The notes: generated by a model not told the origin, from the sequence alone. Numbered from the stretch's first letter, positions 1 through 9,392 are shown. The stretch is DNA of 64,000 nucleotides from Terribacillus halophilus (GCF_900101385.1 NZ_FMZB01000005.1:1-64000); one strand, 5' to 3'. Made by a program: numbers and translations.

Positions 1-91
1 ATCCCTCAGAGACGATGAGGTAGATAGGTTCGAGGTGGAAGCGTGGTGACACGTGCAGCTGACGAATACTAATCGATCGAGGACTTAACTA
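1..91 (+). rRNA. 23S ribosomal RNA, 3' end (partial)
   Basis: The first bases match the conserved 3' terminus of bacterial 23S rRNA, including ACTAATCGATCGAGG followed by GGACTTAAC. The gene begins before the window. Its exact mature end is estimated from the Bacillus 23S end. Confidence 0.95.
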
Positions 92-390
92 AAAACGAAA
101 AGCGCAGGAAACCGTTTAGAAACGGAGGAATAAGTGAGAGGCCGGAAAGGGTGGTTTTACCCTTGCAGGGCTATCGCTTAGGCCATAGTTTCTGGCCTTT
201 GGAGCTGGATCTAGCCGCAGCGCTAGTCATTAGTAAGTCAACGCCAAAGACCAAGCACTCCGGTGCTTGGCACGCATGAGATGTAAAGCATGAAAGTTTC
301 TTATCTAGTTTTGAGGGTTTACACTTCAAACTTGTTTTTTCAGTCGAGATAAAGTATAATATATCTTGTCTTTGGAAAAGATAAGTTAGG
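92..390 (+). other. 23S-5S spacer with a stable hairpin
   Basis: This is an internal transcribed spacer of about 300 bases with no tRNA. A perfect hairpin CCAAGCAC-TCCG-GTGCTTGG lies at 251-270. It is probably part of rRNA precursor processing. No protein gene is convincing here. Confidence 0.6.
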
Positions 391-503
391 TCTGGTGGTA
401 ATAGCGAAGAGGTCACACCTGTTCCCATGCCGAACACAGTAGTTAAGCTCTTCAGCGCCGATGGTAGTTGGGTTCACCCTGCGAGAGTAGGACGCTGCCA
501 GGC
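391..503 (+). rRNA. rrf: 5S ribosomal RNA
   Basis: The sequence starts TCTGGTGGT, contains the conserved core CCGAACACAGTAGTTAAGC, and ends with GACGCTGCCAGGC, which pairs with the 5' end. Length and position behind 23S fit a Bacillus rrn operon. Confidence 0.95.
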
Positions 504-524
504 CGAATATTTCCTTATTATTAT

Positions 525-603
<79 letters not shown>

Positions 604-701
604 AGTTCACTTACTACGTCGAATTACTTCTTAGTTAGTGAAGGATGGTAACACACAAAGTGTGCAACCAAAAATATTATGCACTAATACATAGCAGCAT
701 T

Positions 702-778
702 GGTCCGGTAGTTCAGTTGGTTAGAATGCCTGCCTGTCACGCAGGAGGTCGCGGGTTCGAGTCCCGTCCGGACCGCCA
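702..778 (+). tRNA. tRNA-Asp (GTC)
   Basis: A complete cloverleaf with anticodon GTC, T-loop GTTCGAGTC and an encoded CCA end. The 100-base gap from tRNA-fMet holds no further gene. Confidence 0.95.
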
Positions 779-794
779 TACATAAGATCATTCA

Positions 795-826
795 AAAGCT
801 TTAGGATTAATCCTAAAGCTTTTTTT
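795..826. terminator. bidirectional terminator after the rRNA/tRNA cluster
   Basis: A perfect palindrome (AAAGCTTTAGGATT and its complement) is followed by seven T residues. It ends the tRNA transcript and overlaps the 3' end of the convergent PP2C-like gene. Confidence 0.85.
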
Positions 827-1607
827 ATATGTGTATTTCCCAGCCAATCAGTGTAATGCTTTCCGCAGCACCGGCAGCTTGGGCATTTCTTAGCAATGAC
901 TGGACGAAATGCGGCATGCTTTCGCTCTTGTTGAAAGCACGTTGCAAACTGGATGCGTTTTTATATGGAGAAACAGGGAAGCATTGCAGCCCTATTGTAG
1001 ACAATAAGATGTGATTGCTCCCGGTTGCCAGAGGTATTATGCCCATGTTATAAGCAGGTACCTCCTGATCAAAGGTATTATCAGCTCCGATTCGACTGGA
1101 GCGAGACTGTTGATTCAGCTGGATGGAGCTGGAATGATCCGAAATAGATGATAAATGAAAAAGCGCATTCTCGCCGATGGAAAGCCAATATAAGTATCCT
1201 GCTTTTCGTACGGTAATCAAACAAGAGCTATTACCATTCACCTTGGCTGCCGTCGATCGGAAACGCACACTGTTGAACATACTCATAAGAAAGCTGTCGA
1301 TTTTTTTGATTGCACTGGAAACATCTTCATCTAGTGTTTCGATGATTTTCCTCTGTCTAAGGATAAGGGAGTCCGCGATGAAGGCAGCACTTTCCACTGT
1401 ATGCTCTGCTCCCAAGATGACTGCAAGTTCCCAGTCGGCTCCTGTAAAGATGAGGCAAGCATTCTCGTTCTTATAAGCGCCGTGCGCAATGCTTCCGCCG
1501 AAACGACCAATCCATACGTGTTGGTATTTGTGCAGATCCACTTGATCCAGATAGGATTTTATTTCACCATTCCAGCTATAGCTGTACATTTGTTCCAATG
1601 CTTCCAT
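825..1607 (-). CDS. PP2C-like serine phosphatase superfamily protein
   Basis: A soluble protein of about 260 residues. The segments IGENALFHL and LATGSNHILLSTIGL match the strands of PP2C/SpoIIE phosphatases that normally read GDSRAYL and LLCSDGL, but the usual metal-binding Asp of the second motif is replaced by Thr. It may therefore be weakly active or inactive. AAGGAG at 1615-1620 sits only one base from the upstream ATG (1613) and seven from the ATG at 1607, so I chose the latter. Monocistronic and convergent with the tRNAs. The family call is moderately sure; the substrate is unknown. Confidence 0.6.
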   Translation of the reverse strand: MEALEQMYSYSWNGEIKSYLDQVDLHKYQHVWIGRFGGSIAHGAYKNENACLIFTGADWELAVILGAEHTVESAAFIADSLILRQRKIIETLDEDVSSAIKKIDSFLMSMFNSVRFRSTAAKVNGNSSCLITVRKAGYLYWLSIGENALFHLSSISDHSSSIQLNQQSRSSRIGADNTFDQEVPAYNMGIIPLATGSNHILLSTIGLQCFPVSPYKNASSLQRAFNKSESMPHFVQSLLRNAQAAGAAESITLIGWEIHI

Positions 1608-1751
1608 ATGCATGCTCCTTTATTAGCTGATAGTATAATTATTCTCCAAAAATTCAGGAAAGCCTTTTTGTTTCTGGTGCTTTTGCATTTAGGTTATACT
1701 TTGCTATGATAAATAGATGAATAAAGAATGAAAGCGAGTCAGGTGATGGTA

Positions 1752-2204
1752 ATGACCCATTTAATGAAGACGATGCATACAATAGAAGAAACCAATTCGT
1801 TTGGTAGGAAGCTTGCTGAACTGCTGCAGTCAGGAGATATCATTACGATGGAAGGCGATCTTGGTGCAGGTAAGACGACACTGACAAAAGCGATCGGTGC
1901 TGGTCTAGGTGTGAAAAGGACGATCAACAGTCCCACCTTCACCATCATTAAAGAATATGAAGGACGTCTTCCGTTATATCATATGGATGTATATCGGCTG
2001 GAGGACAGTGATGAAGATATTGGTTTCGAAGAGTATTTTTCAGGTGAAGGTGTTTCCATTGTGGAATGGGCACAATTCATAGAAGATTACTTGCCGAAGG
2101 AGCGTTTGGAGCTTACGCTTAAGCATGATGGAGAAGGAAGAACGATTATGCTCAAGCCCATCGGTGAACGTTATGAAAAGCTTTGTGAGGAGTTAATGGA
2201 ATGA
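1752..2204 (+). CDS. tsaE: tRNA t6A biosynthesis ATPase TsaE
   Basis: TsaE is the ATPase partner of TsaB and TsaD in making N6-threonylcarbamoyladenosine at A37 of ANN-decoding tRNAs. The Walker A motif GDLGAGKTT is clear, followed by the family segment SPTFTIIKEYEG and the HMDVYRL strand. An open frame reaches back to 1728, but AGGTGAT at 1741-1747 points to the ATG at 1752. It is the first gene of an operon and overlaps tsaB by ATGA, as in the B. subtilis ydiB-ydiE order. Confidence 0.95.
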   Translation: MTHLMKTMHTIEETNSFGRKLAELLQSGDIITMEGDLGAGKTTLTKAIGAGLGVKRTINSPTFTIIKEYEGRLPLYHMDVYRLEDSDEDIGFEEYFSGEGVSIVEWAQFIEDYLPKERLELTLKHDGEGRTIMLKPIGERYEKLCEELME

Positions 2205-2899
2205 ATATATTAACCATGGACACATCCAATCAGCTGCTGGGAGTAGCGATTGTGAAAGATGGTGTAACATTAGGTGAACATGTCATGCATGGTCACAGGG
2301 ATCACTCCGTTCGTTTGCTGCCGGCAATCGAGCAATTGATGAAAGAAACAAAGACGACACCAGCCGACTTGGATCGGATTGTCGTCGGACAGGGACCTGG
2401 ATCCTACACAGGCGTACGAATCAGTATGGCCACTGCCAAGACAATGGCCTGGGCTCTTGGCATCGAGGTCATTGGTGTTTCCAGTCTTGAGGGGCTTGCT
2501 CATCAAGGAGAATTATTCTCAGGGCATGTCTGTCCTTTCTTTGATGCGCGCAGGGGGCAGGTATATACAGCCCTTTACGCCAGCAATAATGCATCACTCG
2601 AGCAGGTGCAAGAAGCAGTTAATCCTCTGTTCTCGGATTGGCTTGAACAGTTGCGAACCAGAGATGAAAAAATTCTATTCCTAAGCCCGGATATCGAGAT
2701 GTACCGCAGTATGATCACCGAAATGCTAGGTGAGCAAGCAGTTATTCCGGAAGGTGCTCTGCATTACGCACGTCCTTCCGTACTGGCTCAAATCGGCGCT
2801 GTGAAGAAGACGGATGATGTACATCAAATTGTACCGAATTATGTTCGTATGACGGAGGCGGAATCAAATTGGCTGAAGCAGCAGGAGCAGCACAAGTGA
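2201..2899 (+). CDS. tsaB: t6A biosynthesis protein TsaB
   Basis: TsaB is an ASKHA-fold protein that dimerises with TsaD and helps transfer threonylcarbamoyl to tRNA. The N-terminus (LTMDTSNQLLGVAI) and the GPGSYTGVRI motif near residue 68 are diagnostic. At 232 residues it has the usual family length. Its start overlaps the tsaE stop (ATGA) and its stop overlaps the rimI start (GTGA), which implies coupled translation. Confidence 0.95.
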   Translation: MNILTMDTSNQLLGVAIVKDGVTLGEHVMHGHRDHSVRLLPAIEQLMKETKTTPADLDRIVVGQGPGSYTGVRISMATAKTMAWALGIEVIGVSSLEGLAHQGELFSGHVCPFFDARRGQVYTALYASNNASLEQVQEAVNPLFSDWLEQLRTRDEKILFLSPDIEMYRSMITEMLGEQAVIPEGALHYARPSVLAQIGAVKKTDDVHQIVPNYVRMTEAESNWLKQQEQHK

Positions 2900-3345
2900 G
2901 TGCGCAAGTAATAGTCCGTCCGATGCGGTTAGCCGATGTGTCGGCCGTCTATGCAATCGAGAGAGCATCATTTGCCGTGCCATGGTCCATGGATATCTTT
3001 GAACGGGAGATAACCGAAAATACCTTTGCAAATTATTTTGTCATTGAAAGCGATGGTGTAATTGCTGGTTATTGCGGGATGTGGCTTGTCATCGATGAGG
3101 CACAGATCACGAATATCGCCATCCTGCCTGATTACAGGGGACAGAAACTAGGTGAGAAGCTGTTTGCACATGTCTTGGAGCAGGCAATCTTTGCGGGTGC
3201 TTACCGTTTGTCTCTGGAAGTGCGAGTATCCAATATTCCGGCACAGCACTTATATCGGAAATTCGGATTGGTGCCGGGTGGAATACGGAAAAACTATTAT
3301 ACAGACAATCATGAAGATGCGATTGTAATGTGGGTGAATTTATGA
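2896..3345 (+). CDS. rimI: ribosomal protein S18 alanine N-acetyltransferase RimI
   Basis: A GNAT-fold acetyltransferase of about 149 residues, placed between tsaB and tsaD as in many Firmicutes. The acetyl-CoA binding loop is [14 protein letters not shown], and the C-terminal half carries [18 protein letters not shown], typical of RimI. The frame could begin at TTG 2869, but CAGGAG lies 8 bases before GTG 2896, which overlaps the tsaB stop as GTGA. I chose that start. Confidence 0.9.
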   Translation: MSAQVIVRPMRLADVSAVYAIERASFAVPWSMDIFEREITENTFANYFVIESDGVIAGYCGMWLVIDEAQITNIAILPDYRGQKLGEKLFAHVLEQAIFAGAYRLSLEVRVSNIPAQHLYRKFGLVPGGIRKNYYTDNHEDAIVMWVNL

Positions 3346-4349
3346 AAACATCAGAACTTATCTTAGCAATAGAAACAAGCTGTGATGAAACCGCAGCTGC
3401 CGTTATTGAGGGAGGCAGGGTAATCAGATCGAATGTCGTTGCTTCCCAAATCGAAAGTCATAAGCGCTTTGGCGGTGTAGTACCGGAAATTGCGTCCAGG
3501 CATCATGTGGAACAGATTACGCTTGTCATAGAAGAGGCAATTCGGCAATCTGGCATTCAAAAAGAGGATTTGGATGCCATTGCTGTAACGCAGGGACCTG
3601 GTCTTATCGGTGCATTGCTTGTCGGGGTGAATGCTGCCAAAGCGCTGGCATTTTCCCTTGGCAAGCCTTTGATCGGTGTTCATCACATTGCTGGTCACAT
3701 TTATGCCAATCGCCTGGAGCAGGAGTTTGCATTTCCATTACTTGCTTTAGTCGTTTCGGGCGGCCATACAGAGCTTGTCCTCATGAAAGAGCACGGCAGT
3801 TTCGAGGTTATCGGAGAAACGCGCGATGATGCAGCTGGAGAGGCATACGATAAAGTAGCCAGGACATTGCAGCTTCCTTATCCAGGAGGTCCACGGATTG
3901 ATAAGCTGGCCGCTGAAGGAGAACAGTCGATTGATTTTCCTCGGGCATGGCTGGAGCCCGGGAGCTACGACTTCAGTTTTTCGGGTTTGAAATCGGCAGT
4001 GATCAATAAGCTGCATAATGCCAAGCAAAAAGGAGAAACACTGCCGCCTGCCGATGTAGCGGCGAGCTTCCAAGCAAGCGTCGTAGATGTGCTGGTAGGC
4101 AAAACAATTCGTGCGGCAGAAGAATTCGGTGCCAAGCAAATCATCGTTGCCGGCGGTGTTGCTGCAAATAGAGGACTGCGTGCCTCACTTGAAGAAGCAT
4201 TTGCGGACAAGCAAGCAGATCTGCTTATTCCGCCGTTGGCTTTATGTACAGATAATGCAGCAATGATTGGTGCTGCTGCTTCCATCCTTTATCAGCAAGA
4301 GAAATTTGCCGATATGTCAATGAATGCAAGAGCTTCTATGCCGTTATAA
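3342..4349 (+). CDS. tsaD: tRNA threonylcarbamoyltransferase TsaD
   Basis: TsaD transfers the threonylcarbamoyl group to A37 of tRNA. The ASKHA start [13 protein letters not shown], the metal-binding HHIAGH motif around residue 107, SGGHTEL and the C-terminal CTDNAAMIG are all present. A GTG lies 12 bases upstream in frame, but ATG 3342 overlaps the rimI stop (ATGA) and has GGTGA before it. It is the last gene of the t6A operon and is followed by a terminator. Confidence 0.97.
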   Translation: MKTSELILAIETSCDETAAAVIEGGRVIRSNVVASQIESHKRFGGVVPEIASRHHVEQITLVIEEAIRQSGIQKEDLDAIAVTQGPGLIGALLVGVNAAKALAFSLGKPLIGVHHIAGHIYANRLEQEFAFPLLALVVSGGHTELVLMKEHGSFEVIGETRDDAAGEAYDKVARTLQLPYPGGPRIDKLAAEGEQSIDFPRAWLEPGSYDFSFSGLKSAVINKLHNAKQKGETLPPADVAASFQASVVDVLVGKTIRAAEEFGAKQIIVAGGVAANRGLRASLEEAFADKQADLLIPPLALCTDNAAMIGAAASILYQQEKFADMSMNARASMPL

Positions 4350-4351
4350 TA

Positions 4352-4389
4352 AAAAGCATCGTTTTCAGCCAAGAAAACGATGCTTTTTT
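4352..4389 (+). terminator. terminator of the t6A operon
   Basis: Stem AAAGCATCGTTTTC with loop AGCCAA and its complement, followed by seven T residues. Confidence 0.9.
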
Positions 4390-4561
4390 ATTCACAATTT
4401 AGGGAGTTGATTGTGCATAACTTCTTAAAACCCACTATTAGTACCTGGTATAGAAGTGGATAAATTAGACCGAATTAGCTGTGAATATTGTGGATAATGT
4501 GCATAACATTGTGCATATCCCATTATATCAACAATGTAACCCCATTCAGTCCTGTGTATAA
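4388..4561. promoter_or_regulatory. DnaA-box cluster between tsaD and ydiF
   Basis: Five exact matches to TTATNCACA occur in 174 bases: 4388-4396 on the plus strand and 4412-4420, 4489-4497, 4498-4506 and 4553-4561 on the minus strand. Near matches (8 of 9) lie at 4455-4463, 4480-4488 and 4510-4518. Sites at 4480, 4489 and 4498 abut without a gap and the one at 4510 follows after 3 bases. The last box is in the 3' end of ydiF. This looks like a titration or regulatory DnaA-binding cluster. Confidence 0.8.
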
Positions 4562-6501
4562 CTTTCTTGTTCTTCACTGAGTGTTTCCCATTCTTCCATC
4601 ACTTCCAGCAATATTGCTTGCAGCTGCTCATTTTTCTCGGTTATCTCTTGTGCTTTTTGATAATCCTGAAAGATTTCCGGATCTGTGAGCAATGTTTCAT
4701 TGCTGTCGATTTCTGTTTCCAGCTCGGCGATCTTCTCTTCCAGTTCGGCAATGCGTCTTTCCCGTTTCCGGATTTCCCGCTTCAGTACCTTATCTTGATG
4801 ATAAGTGGATTTATTCTCCTGTTTGACAGCTTTCTGCTTCGTTTGTGCAGCAAGAGCCTCCAATTCTGCAATTTCCTGCTGCTCCTGTTTCTTCTCCAGG
4901 AAATAATCATAGTTCCCCAAATAGGATGTAATTTGTCTATCGGCCATTTCAAGCACCTGTGTGGCAACTTTATTCATGAAATAACGGTCATGAGAGACAA
5001 ATAGGATCGTGCCCGGATAGTCGGCCAATGCACCCTCCAATACTTCCTTACTGTCTAAGTCCAAATGGTTGGTAGGCTCATCCATGATCAAGAGATTCGA
5101 TTTCTGCATCATTAGCTTGGCTAACGCAAGGCGAGCCTTTTCGCCACCGCTCAATGTGTTGACTACCTTCAGCACGTCATCGCCAGTGAACAGGAAATTG
5201 CCGAGGATCGTTCGGATATCTTTTTCATCCATTAGCGGATAATCATCCCAAAGCTCGGCAAGAACGCTTTTTGAGGAGTGCAATTCTGTCTGCTCCTGGT
5301 CGTAATAGCCGATGCTGACGCCAGTACCTAGCTCTACCTGTCCAGAATTGGCTGGCAGCTTTCCGATGATCGTCTTAAGCAATGTTGTTTTACCAGTTCC
5401 GTTTGGACCAGTGAGGGCAATACGATCCTGGCGATTCATATGGAAGCTGACATGCTCAAAGACTGGGGAGGTGCTCTCAGGATATTGATAGGACAAGTCG
5501 CTCACTTTCAATACATCATTACCACTGCGTCGATCGATATCGAATGAGAGTTTTGCAGACGATGCATCATGTAGCGGCCGATCGATCCGTTCCATCTTCT
5601 CGAGCTGTTTGCGTCTGCTTTGTGCGCGTTTTGTTGTTGTAGCACGTGCAATGTTCTTTTGAACAAATTCTTCCATCTTTTTAATTTCAGACTGCTGTTT
5701 TTCGTATTGCTTCAATTCGCGTTCAAAATTGGCAGCTTTTTGTTCCAGATAGCTGCTGTAATTTCCTTTGTAACGAACCGAATGATTATGCGCTATCTCA
5801 ATGACTGTATTAACGGTTTTATCAAGAAAGTAACGGTCGTGCGATACAACTACAACAGCGCCCTGGTAGCTGCTCAAGTACCCTTCCAGCCAGTCCAGGG
5901 TTGAAATGTCCAAGTGGTTGGTCGGCTCATCCAGTATCAATACGTCAGGTTTCTGGAGGAGGAGCTTTCCTAAGGCAAGACGCGTTTTTTGTCCGCCGCT
6001 TAAGGAACCGATCGGTGTGGACAAGTCTTTGTCTCCGAATCGGAGTCCGTTCAGCACGGAACGAATATCTGCTTCATATTGATAACCTCCATTCAAACGG
6101 AAGGCTTGCTGTTTTGTATCATAATTTGTTAAAAGCTGCTGGTAAGATGCTTCGTCAGAAATAAGATCGGGATCGCCCATTTTTGCTTCCAGGCGGCGTA
6201 ATTCATCCTCTTGCTGGATGAGATCGGTGAAGACAGTCTTCATTTCCTCCAAGATGCTCTTTTCCGACTCTAAGCCTGTGTGCTGTTCCAAATATCCTAG
6301 TGTGGCATCTTTTGACAGGAATACATTTCCCTCGTCATAGCTCAATTCCCCTGCAAGGATCTTCAGCAAAGTCGATTTACCCGCACCGTTGCGTCCGACG
6401 ATGGCCAAACGATCCTGTGTTTGTACTTCCAGTTTTATATTTGATAAAATGACGTCTGCGCCAAATAGTTTTGTAATATTGTTCGCTTGCAATAAAATCA
6501 T
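4546..6501 (-). CDS. ydiF: ABC-F family ATP-binding protein YdiF
   Basis: A cytoplasmic ABC-F translation factor with two ABC domains and no membrane segment. Walker A motifs are GRNGAGKST and GPNGTGKTT, signatures are LSGGQKTRL and LSGGEKARL, and Walker B segments read LILDEPTNHLD and LIMDEPTNHLD. A charged linker joins the domains and a C-terminal coiled coil rich in Glu and Lys follows. AGGTGA before ATG 6501 favours that start over GTG 6510. Position and orientation after tsaD match B. subtilis ydiF. Confidence 0.95.
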   Translation of the reverse strand: MILLQANNITKLFGADVILSNIKLEVQTQDRLAIVGRNGAGKSTLLKILAGELSYDEGNVFLSKDATLGYLEQHTGLESEKSILEEMKTVFTDLIQQEDELRRLEAKMGDPDLISDEASYQQLLTNYDTKQQAFRLNGGYQYEADIRSVLNGLRFGDKDLSTPIGSLSGGQKTRLALGKLLLQKPDVLILDEPTNHLDISTLDWLEGYLSSYQGAVVVVSHDRYFLDKTVNTVIEIAHNHSVRYKGNYSSYLEQKAANFERELKQYEKQQSEIKKMEEFVQKNIARATTTKRAQSRRKQLEKMERIDRPLHDASSAKLSFDIDRRSGNDVLKVSDLSYQYPESTSPVFEHVSFHMNRQDRIALTGPNGTGKTTLLKTIIGKLPANSGQVELGTGVSIGYYDQEQTELHSSKSVLAELWDDYPLMDEKDIRTILGNFLFTGDDVLKVVNTLSGGEKARLALAKLMMQKSNLLIMDEPTNHLDLDSKEVLEGALADYPGTILFVSHDRYFMNKVATQVLEMADRQITSYLGNYDYFLEKKQEQQEIAELEALAAQTKQKAVKQENKSTYHQDKVLKREIRKRERRIAELEEKIAELETEIDSNETLLTDPEIFQDYQKAQEITEKNEQLQAILLEVMEEWETLSEEQESYTQD

Positions 6502-6698
6502 CTTGTTCACCTCATACTATCAGTGTATCCTATGTGACAAAACAGTAGCAAGCGCCGAATTCCCGCGCTTTTATGCTTTTATGCGGATGGACATCTTAAA
6601 TGAATTTGTTAAAATGGAGATAAGGTGCCCCACCCTCATATTCTTTGTGAATCTGTACAAGACTTTCCTTCTCTTATCTGTTAGAATAAGGTGTTAAC

Positions 6699-6704
6699 TA
6701 TAAT
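6699..6704 (+). promoter_or_regulatory. probable -10 box for the rex transcript
   Basis: A consensus TATAAT lies about 245 bases before the rex start codon; I see no strong -35. TTGTGAA at 6711-6717 is a half of a Rex operator, so weak autoregulation is possible but the second half is not there. Confidence 0.4.
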
Positions 6705-6745
6705 CGTACTTTGTGAAAGTATCATATCGTAACAATTCAAGGATG

Positions 6746-6945
6746 AAGCCGCAGGCAGCATCTGCAACTCCTTACAGATGCCGGAAGGGAACCTGTCTGC
6801 AACCCATTATTCCGTCTAGTCGGAGTAAAGCTGGCCATATTTTGAGAAAAGGTAACAGAACCATACTGTTCTAGTCCGAGAGGCCTTTTTGACCAGCTGC
6901 ATGGCTGCACGAAGTTCGCTTTTGGAAACTGCAGGCTTTAGGAGG
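6746..6945 (+). ncRNA. structured leader RNA upstream of rex (unknown class)
   Basis: A 200-base leader with extensive pairing. The outer stem AAGCCGCAG (6746-6754) pairs with CTGCAGGCTT (6929-6938, one bulged A) and ends directly at the AGGAGG ribosome-binding site. Inside are hairpins GCATCTG/CAGATGC (6758-6781), ATTCCG/CGGAGT (6809-6826), AACAG/CTGTT (6854-6870) and AGCTGG/CCAGCT (6829-6898). TCTAGTCGGAG recurs as TCTAGTCCGAG. It matches no riboswitch class I can recall. Folding was done by eye. Confidence 0.5.
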
Positions 6946-6949
6946 ATAA

Positions 6950-7582
6950 ATGAGCATGTATATGGATCAAAATAAAATACCAAAAGCTACGGCAAAGCGG
7001 CTGCCCCTTTATTATCGATTCCTCAACAGCCTGCATCTGCAAGGCAAAACGAGAGTATCCTCGAAGGAACTCAGTGAATCGGTGAAAGTCGACTCAGCTA
7101 CCATCCGCCGTGACTTTTCTTATTTCGGAGCCCTTGGCAAAAAGGGCTACGGCTATAATGTAGAGTACTTGCTGAACTTCTTCCGGAAGACACTGGACCA
7201 AGACGAGATCACGAAAGTGGCACTTATCGGTGTCGGTAATCTTGGAACGGCATTCCTGCATTATAACTTCACGAAAAATAACAATACAAAAATCGAGATG
7301 GCATTCGATACCGACCCAGGGAAAGTGGATCATAATATCGGCGGCGTACCTGTCTACCATATCGATGATTTGGAGAAATATATCGGTAATGTAAGTGCGG
7401 CAATCCTGACGGTGCCAGCGCATGCTGCCCAAGCAATCACCGACCGTCTTGTCGAGTGTGGAATCGCTGGGATCTTGAATTTCACCCCGGCGCGTATCGC
7501 CGTACCTAGCAATATTCGGGTGCATCATATCGATTTGGCAATCGAATTGCAGTCATTAGTTTATTTTCTAAAGCATTATTAA
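6950..7582 (+). CDS. rex: redox-sensing transcriptional repressor Rex
   Basis: Rex binds DNA when NADH is low and represses fermentation and respiration genes. A winged helix occupies roughly residues 10-80 ([15 protein letters not shown] recognition region), followed by a Rossmann domain with GVGNLG and a C-terminal domain-swap helix. Length 210 is normal. AGGAGG at 6940-6945 serves ATG 6950 (spacing 4) or ATG 6956 (spacing 10). In B. subtilis moaC precedes rex; it is absent here. Likely targets occur in this window (26136-26184 and 45502-45519). Confidence 0.95.
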   Translation: MSMYMDQNKIPKATAKRLPLYYRFLNSLHLQGKTRVSSKELSESVKVDSATIRRDFSYFGALGKKGYGYNVEYLLNFFRKTLDQDEITKVALIGVGNLGTAFLHYNFTKNNNTKIEMAFDTDPGKVDHNIGGVPVYHIDDLEKYIGNVSAAILTVPAHAAQAITDRLVECGIAGILNFTPARIAVPSNIRVHHIDLAIELQSLVYFLKHY

Positions 7583-7588
7583 TTCCAG

Positions 7589-7616
7589 CACCTCTTATGC
7601 AGAGGTGTTTTTTTTC
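7589..7616 (+). terminator. terminator after rex
   Basis: Stem CACCTCT with AGAGGTG around a short loop, then a run of T residues. Confidence 0.85.
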
Positions 7617-7729
7617 TTACATAAAGGATAAATTGGTGGAATGGACAAGTAATAACAATGCTTTTTAGCATGGCTGAATCTTGGCCAGGAAGAGACACTA
7701 GGGAATAGAGATGGAAGGGAAGTGGAGAC

Positions 7730-8452
7730 ATGGTGCAAGCGGCAATCTCTTTAAAGGAAGTTACATATGAAACGGATAAGAAACAAATCATCCAAGGTAT
7801 AACAGGCATATTCAAAAAGGGGAAGATCACAGCAGTCATCGGTCCATCAGGTGCGGGGAAAACAACACTTTTTCGGCTGTGTAATGGGTTACTGTCACCA
7901 ACAGGAGGAAACATCCTGATCGATGGGAAGGAAATCAAAGCGTATGATCCGGTGAGCTTGCGCCGCCATGTCGGAATCGTCCTTCAGCAGGCAATCATGC
8001 TGGAAGGTACCGTTCGGGATAATTTGCATTTGCCGCTTCAGTTAGCCGGCAAGGAGCTATCGAATGATAAAGCAGAGCAGATTATACAGTTAGTAGGTTT
8101 GGAAACAGATATATTGAACCAAAACGGCAGAGATCTATCAGGAGGACAGAAGCAAAAAGTCTCCATCGCCAGAACACAGCTGAACCAACCGGATATTCTG
8201 CTGCTGGATGAAATCACGTCATCTTTGGATCGGGTTTCCAAGCAGGATATTGAGAAGCGTATCAATCAAATCAATCGAAAGCATGGCACAACGATCATTT
8301 GGATAACACATAATTTGGAGCAAGCAAAGTCGGTTGCGGATGAGGTTTGGGTCATGATGAACGGTGAAATTGCAGAAGCCGGTCCAATTGCATTACTGAA
8401 TCATACGTCGAATGATGCTGTCAGACGTTTTGTTATGGAGGAAGAATTATGA
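7730..8452 (+). CDS. ABC transporter ATPase, FetA/YjkB-like
   Basis: The ATP-binding subunit of a two-gene ABC exporter. Walker A GPSGAGKTT, signature LSGGQKQKV, Walker B ILLLDEITSSLD and the H-loop WITHNLEQ are intact in 240 residues. The stop overlaps the start of the UPF0014 permease (ATGA). In Escherichia coli the equivalent pair FetAB exports iron and eases oxidative stress. The substrate here is inferred only from that family. Confidence 0.85.
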   Translation: MVQAAISLKEVTYETDKKQIIQGITGIFKKGKITAVIGPSGAGKTTLFRLCNGLLSPTGGNILIDGKEIKAYDPVSLRRHVGIVLQQAIMLEGTVRDNLHLPLQLAGKELSNDKAEQIIQLVGLETDILNQNGRDLSGGQKQKVSIARTQLNQPDILLLDEITSSLDRVSKQDIEKRINQINRKHGTTIIWITHNLEQAKSVADEVWVMMNGEIAEAGPIALLNHTSNDAVRRFVMEEEL

Positions 8453-9195
8453 GCTTCATCGCTTTGCTGCTCACTTTGATATTTGTCCTTATCCCGCTCA
8501 TCCTATCCAAGACGCTGCGGCTTGGTCTTGAAAAAGACACACTGATTGCCACCGTTCGTTCCATCATCCAGCTGTTTGCGGTCGGATATGTATTACAGTT
8601 CATCTTCGACTCAGAAAATAGCCTTTATATCATCTTGATGGTGGCACTGATGATCGGGGCAGCAACGCAAAATGCCAGAAAGAAAGGGGCATCCATCAAA
8701 GGCATCACATGGAAGCTTGTGCTTACATTCATTGTAATTGAAATACTGACACAAGGGATTTTATTGGGGCTTGAAATCACACCGCCGTCTGCACAATACA
8801 TCATCCCATTGAGCGGGATGGTGATAGGAAACTCCATGGTGCTGGGTATTTTGTTCTTGAATCGATTCACAGCGGAAGTAGTAGCCAGAAGAGAGGAAAT
8901 GGAGCTCATCCTTTCTTTGGGCGGCACACCGAAACAAGCTATTCAGCGATCATTGCTAGCGTCCATCAAGGCGAGCACCATCCCCACGATCGAAAGCCAA
9001 AAAACGATTGGTCTGGTCCAGCTTCCTGGTATGATGAGCGGACAAATCATTGCCGGAGCAGATCCGCTCCAGGCCGTCATGTTCCAGTTGCTCATTCTAT
9101 TTCTTTTGCTGACGACTGCCATCGTGACGAGCATCATGCTTGGTTTCTTATCTTACCCAACGAAGTTTAATGAGCGAATGCAAATTATTGATTAG
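8449..9195 (+). CDS. UPF0014 family ABC permease, FetB/YjkA-like
   Basis: A membrane protein of 248 residues with about six to seven hydrophobic helices. The segments QLFAVGYVLQFIF, GMVIGNSMVLG and ESQKTIGLVQLPGMMSGQI are typical of the UPF0014 (FetB) family. It is translationally coupled to the ATPase by ATGA. It probably forms the pore of an iron or metal exporter; the substrate is an inference. Confidence 0.85.
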   Translation: MSFIALLLTLIFVLIPLILSKTLRLGLEKDTLIATVRSIIQLFAVGYVLQFIFDSENSLYIILMVALMIGAATQNARKKGASIKGITWKLVLTFIVIEILTQGILLGLEITPPSAQYIIPLSGMVIGNSMVLGILFLNRFTAEVVARREEMELILSLGGTPKQAIQRSLLASIKASTIPTIESQKTIGLVQLPGMMSGQIIAGADPLQAVMFQLLILFLLLTTAIVTSIMLGFLSYPTKFNERMQIID

Positions 9196-9247
9196 GGCAA
9201 GTATGATTATGTCTCGTGAATCCAGTATAAATAGTAAGTCTCTAGGG

Positions 9248-9283
9248 AAAAATAAGCCGACAATACTGTTGGCTTATTTTTGT
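9248..9283 (+). terminator. terminator after the FetAB-like operon
   Basis: Stem AAAAATAAGCC and GGCTTATTTTT around a 12-base loop. Confidence 0.85.
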
Positions 9284-9392
9284 GTCATTAAGAAAGCATA
9301 ATAAATTCAGGTTCCCCAAATGGGTGATCAAGTCGAAGAAGAAAAAAAGGGGAGCGGTTTCTTGGCGAATTGTTCCAGGGTAAGCTCTTAAC

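Noticed and set aside
2270-2506. Minus-strand ORF inside tsaB and many similar opposite-strand frames
   Set aside because: They are shadows of coding genes, with no RBS and no recognisable family.
6746-6945. Reading the rex leader as SRP RNA or 4.5S
   Set aside because: A short piece (CTGCAACCC with CTAG) resembles an Alu-domain pattern, but the GGTCCGGAAGGAAGCAGC S-domain motif is absent. It is better treated as an unknown leader.
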